A stretch of DNA of 64,000 nucleotides, taken from Neorhizobium petrolearium. Its GTDB lineage: Bacteria > Pseudomonadota > Alphaproteobacteria > Rhizobiales > Rhizobiaceae. Every line of letters starts with the position of its first letter. Positions within the stretch are counted from its first letter, which is position 1. The stretch covers positions 293,014 through 357,013 of the forward strand of contig NZ_JAGGJW010000007.1 in the NCBI RefSeq assembly GCF_017873175.1, given 5' to 3'. Position numbers and translations under genes: made by a program. Below are positions 59,930 through 64,000 of this stretch, in pieces. The notes beneath the pieces were generated by a model, which was given only the letters and a program-made list of their open reading frames with translations, did not search any database and was not told the DNA's origin.

Positions 59930-61006
59930 TCAGCCCCCTTGTGCCGCTCTCGCCAGGCCGTGCTCCACCAGCCGGTCGATGATTTCCGGATAGCTGATCC
60001 CGCTAGCCTCCATCGCCTTCGAATACATGCTGATGTCGGTGAAGCCCGGAATGGTGTTCACCTCGTTGACGAGGAAACGCATGTCCTCCATCAGGAAGAA
60101 ATCGACGCGCGCCATGCCGTCGCAGCCGAGCGCGCGGAAGGCGCGGGCCGCCATCTCGCGAATGCCGCTCTCGACCTCGAGCGGAAGCTCCGCCGGCACT
60201 TTCAGCGCTGCACCGTTTTCGTCGATATACTTGGCGTTGTAGCTGTAGAAACCGTGGCTTTCGGCCGGCACGATCTCGCCGGGACGGGAGACGAAGAGGC
60301 CGCCCTTGGTATCTTCCAGCACGCTGCATTCGATCTCGCGGCCGGCGATGAACTCTTCGGCGAGCAGCTTGCGGTCGTGCCCGAACGCTGCGGCGAGCGC
60401 CGGCGCGAATTCCTGGCTTCCCGAGACCTTGCTGACGCCGACCGACGAGCCCTGCCGGGCGGGCTTGATGAAGAGCGGCAGGCCGAGCCGGGCTTCGAGT
60501 GCGTCCAGCGCGGGCGGCGCATCCCGATCGATCGTCAGCGAGCGGGCGACCGGCACGCCGGCCGCCTTCAGGAGCTGCTTGGCGATATCCTTATCGAGTG
60601 CGGTTGCCGAGCCGAGGATGCCGCAGCCGGCGAGCGGCACCCGCGCCACCTCCGATAGCCCCTGGACCGCGCCGTCCTCGCCGTGCAGGCCATGCAGCAC
60701 CGGAAAGACAATATCGACTTTCCCGCCCTCGGCGGCCGTTCCGTCGGGCCCGATCGTCAGGATGCGGCCGCGACCGCCGGGCACAAGGCAGATTTCGACA
60801 CCGGTCGAAGGCCTGTCGAGCTCGCCGCCCTCGAAGCGGCTTTTCAGCCACCGCCCGTCACGGGTGACGAAGACGGGCAGCGCGTCGTATTTCTGCGGGT
60901 CGAGCGCCCGCATCACATTGGTGGCCGACATGATCGAAACGTCGTGTTCGCTGGAACGGCCGCCGAAGAGCACGGCGATGCGCAGTTTTGACGCGGGGGA
61001 ATTCAT
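59930..61006 (-). CDS. ddlA: Second D-alanine-D-alanine ligase (DdlA type)
   Basis: ATP-grasp ligase making D-Ala-D-Ala for MurF. The 358-residue protein is of the longer DdlA type: VLFGGRSSEHDVSIMSATNV at the N-terminus, LHGLHGEDGAVQG, KPARQGSSVGVSKV, HGFYSYNAKYIDENG (Tyr kept, as in D-Ala ligases) and EVNTIPGFTDISMY. I start at the ATG at 61006 with AGGAG five bases upstream. It is unlinked to the dcw genes and differs clearly from Ddl at 23520, so it is an ancient paralogue, not a recent duplication. Confidence 0.94.
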   Translation of the reverse strand: MNSPASKLRIAVLFGGRSSEHDVSIMSATNVMRALDPQKYDALPVFVTRDGRWLKSRFEGGELDRPSTGVEICLVPGGRGRILTIGPDGTAAEGGKVDIVFPVLHGLHGEDGAVQGLSEVARVPLAGCGILGSATALDKDIAKQLLKAAGVPVARSLTIDRDAPPALDALEARLGLPLFIKPARQGSSVGVSKVSGSQEFAPALAAAFGHDRKLLAEEFIAGREIECSVLEDTKGGLFVSRPGEIVPAESHGFYSYNAKYIDENGAALKVPAELPLEVESGIREMAARAFRALGCDGMARVDFFLMEDMRFLVNEVNTIPGFTDISMYSKAMEASGISYPEIIDRLVEHGLARAAQGG

Positions 61007-61224
61007 AGGATCTCCTGAAAAATGCGGCAACCGTGGACAAGGATTGCCGCTTGAAAGTGGCGCATTGTAGGTGGAGATTTATTTAACTTGACGGGGCCAC
61101 TTTATCCTTGGCGCGTAAGCCACGTGAGAGCGGGTCAGCGGATAACGCATTGGAGCCATTGAAGCTCTTCCGCTGTCGGCCCGAAACAGTCACTCCTAAA
61201 CCGAGGTGGTTTTCCTACTGAGGG

Positions 61225-62628
61225 TTAGATCAGCACCTTCCACGCGATCCCCAGCGCAGCAGAGGCGAGGAGAACCGTGATCACGGACTGCCTGAGACGA
61301 AACAGCGCGAGGGCGGCAAGCAGCGTCAACGTGAGTGAAGGCCAGTCGACGGAACTGAGGATCGGGACGTCCCAAGATAGCGGTCCGAGGGGCAGCGTTG
61401 TGACCTCACTGAACAGCACGTGCAGCCCGAACCAAACGGCAAGGTTCAGGATGACGCCGACGACCGCCGCCGTGATTGCCGCCATGGCTCCGCTGAGCGC
61501 CGCATTGCCCCGCATCCTTTCTATGAATGGTGCTCCGGCAAAAATCCAGAGGAAGCTCGGTATGAATGTGACCCACGTCGTGAGCATGGCCGCAAGTGTC
61601 GCGGCGGCAAGCGGGCTCACGTTTCCGGGCTCACGGTAGCCTGCGAGGAAACCAACGAACTGGGTGACCATGATCAACGGACCTGGTGTCGTCTCGGCCA
61701 TTCCGAGCCCATCGAGCATCTCTCCCGGCCTTAACCATCCAAACCCCTGAACGGCCTCCTGCGCGACATAGGCAAGGACGGCATAGGCTCCGCCGAAGGT
61801 GACGACGGCCATTTGGCTGAAGAAGACGCCGATCTGCGAAAAGACGTTGTGCTGACCGAGTGCCAACAGCAACCCGGCGACGGGGAGAAGCCAGAGTGCG
61901 GCAAGAGCACCGGCAGTCTTCAGCGACCATGCAAGGTTTGGCTGGGCATGAACCGGAATGTCCTCACCCAGAAGCGAGTCCCGATCGTCCAAGATTCTCC
62001 CGGAACCTGCCTTGTGCCCGTCGCCGATGCGGAAGGCGGAGGCACCGGTGCGGCCGCCCAGGCACCCGATAATCCCGGCTGCAATGATGATGAGGGGAAA
62101 GGCTATCTGAAGGAAAAAGATTGCGACGAAAGCAGCGGCAGCAAGTGCAATCATTGCCCGGTTCTTGATGGCCCGGCTTCCAATCCTGAACACCGCCTGT
62201 ATTACCACGGCCAGCACCGCGCACTTCAGCCCGAAGAACATGCCCTCAACCACGGCGACATCGCCGAGCAGAACGTAGACGTAGCTGAGCGCCAGGATCG
62301 AGACGAATCCCGGCAGCACGAACAGGATGCCCGCGATCATGCCCCCCAAGGTCTTGTTGAGCAGCCAGCCGATATAGATTGCAAGTTGGTGAGCCTCAGG
62401 GCCCGGCAGGAGCATGCAGTAGTTGAGAGCGTGGAGGAAGCGATGTTCGCCGATCCACCGCTTCTCGTCGACGATGATCTGGTGCATCACCGCGATCTGG
62501 CCCGCTGGTCCTCCGAAGCTGAGGGCGGCCACGCGAGCCCAGACCTTCAGGGCTTCCGAGACAGGGACGATGTCTCCTTCAGCCACGGTATGATCCGCAG
62601 CCTTTCCAAGGTCGGTCACGATCTTCAT
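61225..62628 (-). CDS. chrA: Chromate efflux transporter ChrA
   Basis: Membrane transporter that expels chromate. The 467-residue protein has the long-chain CHR architecture with two homologous halves, each with about five to six helices. The signature Pro-Gly-Pro motifs are in MLLPGPEAHQLAIYIGWLL (first half) and AETTPGPLIMVTQFVGFLAG (second half). A hydrophilic linker with HKAGSGRILDDRDSLLGED separates the halves. The ATG at 62628 overlaps the chrB stop (ATGA) and has AGAGGAAGGG directly upstream. Confidence 0.93.
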   Translation of the reverse strand: MKIVTDLGKAADHTVAEGDIVPVSEALKVWARVAALSFGGPAGQIAVMHQIIVDEKRWIGEHRFLHALNYCMLLPGPEAHQLAIYIGWLLNKTLGGMIAGILFVLPGFVSILALSYVYVLLGDVAVVEGMFFGLKCAVLAVVIQAVFRIGSRAIKNRAMIALAAAAFVAIFFLQIAFPLIIIAAGIIGCLGGRTGASAFRIGDGHKAGSGRILDDRDSLLGEDIPVHAQPNLAWSLKTAGALAALWLLPVAGLLLALGQHNVFSQIGVFFSQMAVVTFGGAYAVLAYVAQEAVQGFGWLRPGEMLDGLGMAETTPGPLIMVTQFVGFLAGYREPGNVSPLAAATLAAMLTTWVTFIPSFLWIFAGAPFIERMRGNAALSGAMAAITAAVVGVILNLAVWFGLHVLFSEVTTLPLGPLSWDVPILSSVDWPSLTLTLLAALALFRLRQSVITVLLASAALGIAWKVLI

Positions 62629-63437
62629 CCCTTCCTCTGGTTCGGCCAGTTGTGGCTCTCGTCGGTGGCGTCGCGGCACCAGCGGTAGAAGGCGTCGTAG
62701 AGCGTCAAGCCCGCCTCCAACTGCTCCAGATCATCGTTGAACATGCGCGATAGGCCGAGCGATGCCGCCAGTAGACCGGCTACCTCCGGAGCGAGGTCCA
62801 GCCGTGCGGTATCGGCACCGCGTACGATCCTCGCCAGATGAAGGAGGGGCTCCGATTTCAGGCAGAACTCTTCGATCATCACGTCGAAGGTGCACAGTTC
62901 TTCGCGATGGCTCCAGAAGACATCCTCGATGTCGAAGGGCGTCGCATTGAATCGGTCTCCGGCAAGTGCAACCTCGGTCGCGGGGACGAAGAGGAAGAGT
63001 GCGGAAGGGTCGATGAAGCGGCGAATCAGCCAGGGGCAGGCAATGCGGTCGATCTTCGGTCTTACCCGGGTCACCCACACCGTGCGGCCTTGCGCGTCTC
63101 TGGCCGGAAGCCTGTCTTCCGGGACGAGCAGCCCTTGAATGTCACGCCAGGCTTCGAAGCCGCCTTCCAGCACCTCGGCCTGCTTGCCCATCGCACGCAG
63201 ATAGGCGGCAACGCCGTGGCCAAGCTTCTGCCCTCTCTGGCAGAAGACGATGGCCGGATCGGATATGTCAGGCCCCCATTCGGTAACGCGGCGAAAGTCC
63301 CGCCGGATGGAGCCGGGGATCAGTCTTGGATCGCTGCCGAAGTCCTCGTCGTTGCGGACGTCGATGATGGTCGGCAGGCTAGGTGTACCGATTATACGGC
63401 CAAGTTTGTCGGGTGTGATTTCCAGATATGACGGCAT
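62625..63437 (-). CDS. chrB: Rhodanese-ChrB fusion, chromate resistance protein
   Basis: A 270-residue cytoplasmic protein with two parts. Residues 1-115 are a rhodanese (sulfurtransferase) domain, with IIDVRNDEDFGSDPRLIPGS and the active-site Cys loop VFCQRGQKLG. Residues 120-270 are a ChrB C-terminal domain with RPKIDRIACPWLIRRFIDP, FDIEDVFWSHREELCTFD and the metal-type Cys residues. Classical ChrB has a different N-terminal domain acting as a chromate-responsive regulator. The start is ATG at 63437. The module chrB-chrA is coupled by a four-base overlap. Confidence 0.85.
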   Translation of the reverse strand: MPSYLEITPDKLGRIIGTPSLPTIIDVRNDEDFGSDPRLIPGSIRRDFRRVTEWGPDISDPAIVFCQRGQKLGHGVAAYLRAMGKQAEVLEGGFEAWRDIQGLLVPEDRLPARDAQGRTVWVTRVRPKIDRIACPWLIRRFIDPSALFLFVPATEVALAGDRFNATPFDIEDVFWSHREELCTFDVMIEEFCLKSEPLLHLARIVRGADTARLDLAPEVAGLLAASLGLSRMFNDDLEQLEAGLTLYDAFYRWCRDATDESHNWPNQRKG

Positions 63438-64000
63438 AGCGCGTCCCTCCGTTACTCGGGTTCAAAGGACGCGATTCTTCAGCCGTGGCCTCGTGGGGTG
63501 ATCGCAACCCCATGGGCAGAGTTTTGCTCTAGCCATACTGGTTGTCAAGCGTCTAAAGCTCCGGCAGCTCGTCCTGACAATGTGGCCGCCAGTGCTGCAT
63601 GGGATTACGCCAGTCAGCCTTTCGAGGACTCACGCTTATTTACCTATGACTGCTTTTGGCGCAAAGTTGTCGTCACAATGTGCCTCCGGCGTGGTCGCAT
63701 TCCCAGCCTGTTCCGCACTTCTCAGGGGGGACGACTTAGCTTCTCTCCTGAAAAATCCGGCATCCGGCTTTTCAGCTAAGATGCTGATTTTTCTTTCTCT
63801 CCCGCAAGGAAAGAGGTCGGCATCGCGCTTTTTTCATCCCCGCCCTTACGGCTCATGCCTACAATTCCCCCGTCCCGCATCGGATACACCGGAAGGCGTT
63901 CCGGCGAGGCGGGGCCGGCGCCGGGTGTGAGGAAACGACGTAAGTCCTTGCATTCGGGGTTCGCGGAAAATGGTCTCCCTCCGGCGACGTGGGGGCGGAT
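63438..64000. other. Gene-poor right edge, upstream region of chrBA
   Basis: 563 bases without a gene I can support. On the minus strand TTGACA at 63548-63543 is a perfect -35 hexamer for chrB, but the -10 at 17 bases (AAAACT) is weak. Several frames of 80-116 codons are open, none with homology I recognise. The last 250 bases are locally Pro/Arg-rich in all frames and could be the tail of a further gene beyond the window. Confidence 0.35.

Noticed and set aside
63580..63930. A 116-codon frame near the right edge
   Set aside because: Pro/Arg/Ser-rich low-complexity product, no ribosome site, no family; several frames are open together, as in non-coding G+C-rich DNA.

Overview
The window is a 64 kb piece of an alphaproteobacterial chromosome, most likely from the family Rhizobiaceae (Rhizobium/Agrobacterium/Neorhizobium type). 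The evidence is high G+C coding sequence, the gene order of the division and cell wall (dcw) cluster, an FtsZ with a very long C-terminal linker, a pyrophosphate-dependent phosphofructokinase, and a class A RNase P RNA. The genus and species cannot be read from the sequence.

Layout. 1-7860: LysE-type exporter and PPi-phosphofructokinase (minus strand), a J-domain/TerB protein overlapping a peptidoglycan amidase, a secreted lytic transglycosylase, a sarcosine-oxidase-like flavoprotein, rnpB, and an acyltransferase. 7860-22290: the first dcw transcription unit, mraZ-rsmH-ftsL-ftsI-murE-murF-mraY-murD-ftsW-murG-murC-murB. Genes are tightly packed with several ATGA overlaps. The unit is preceded by four CCCA/TGGG repeats with exact 10-bp spacing (a MraZ box array) and closed by a strong hairpin. 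22460-23227: an aquaporin gene bounded by terminators. 23402-28610: the second division unit, ddl-ftsQ-ftsA-ftsZ, with overlapping GTG and TTG starts and a terminator after ftsZ. 28802-35282: lpxC (with terminator), bamD, recN, a small unknown gene and ligA.

35286-47701: housekeeping and accessory genes. These are a GNAT acetyltransferase, a DEDDh exonuclease, CreA, a small exported protein, a chemoreceptor-CheW pair, a 53-residue membrane protein next to a SCO1-type copper chaperone, prmA, a DUF1127 gene, a Xaa-Pro aminopeptidase, azlCD, pncA and a divergent isochorismatase-fold hydrolase. 48011-61006: a membrane-anchored DUF2778 protein with a His/Cys peptidoglycan-enzyme motif, an M20 peptidase, a zinc-free alcohol dehydrogenase, UvrD helicase, an RND efflux pair, a beta-hydroxyacid-dehydrogenase-like protein and a second D-Ala-D-Ala ligase. 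61225-63437: a coupled chromate module, in which a rhodanese-ChrB fusion is followed by ChrA.

How it fits together: about half of the window makes or remodels the cell envelope. It covers peptidoglycan precursors (Mur, MraY, two Ddl ligases), division (Fts), lipid A (LpxC), outer-membrane assembly (BamD) and wall hydrolases. I found no prophage, insertion sequence, CRISPR array, tRNA or biosynthetic cluster, and no strong case for a wholly new system. The better leads are regulatory: the MraZ box array, shared CtrA-like boxes, and palindromes before azlCD and before the RND pump. A few proteins also have unusual architecture or active sites.
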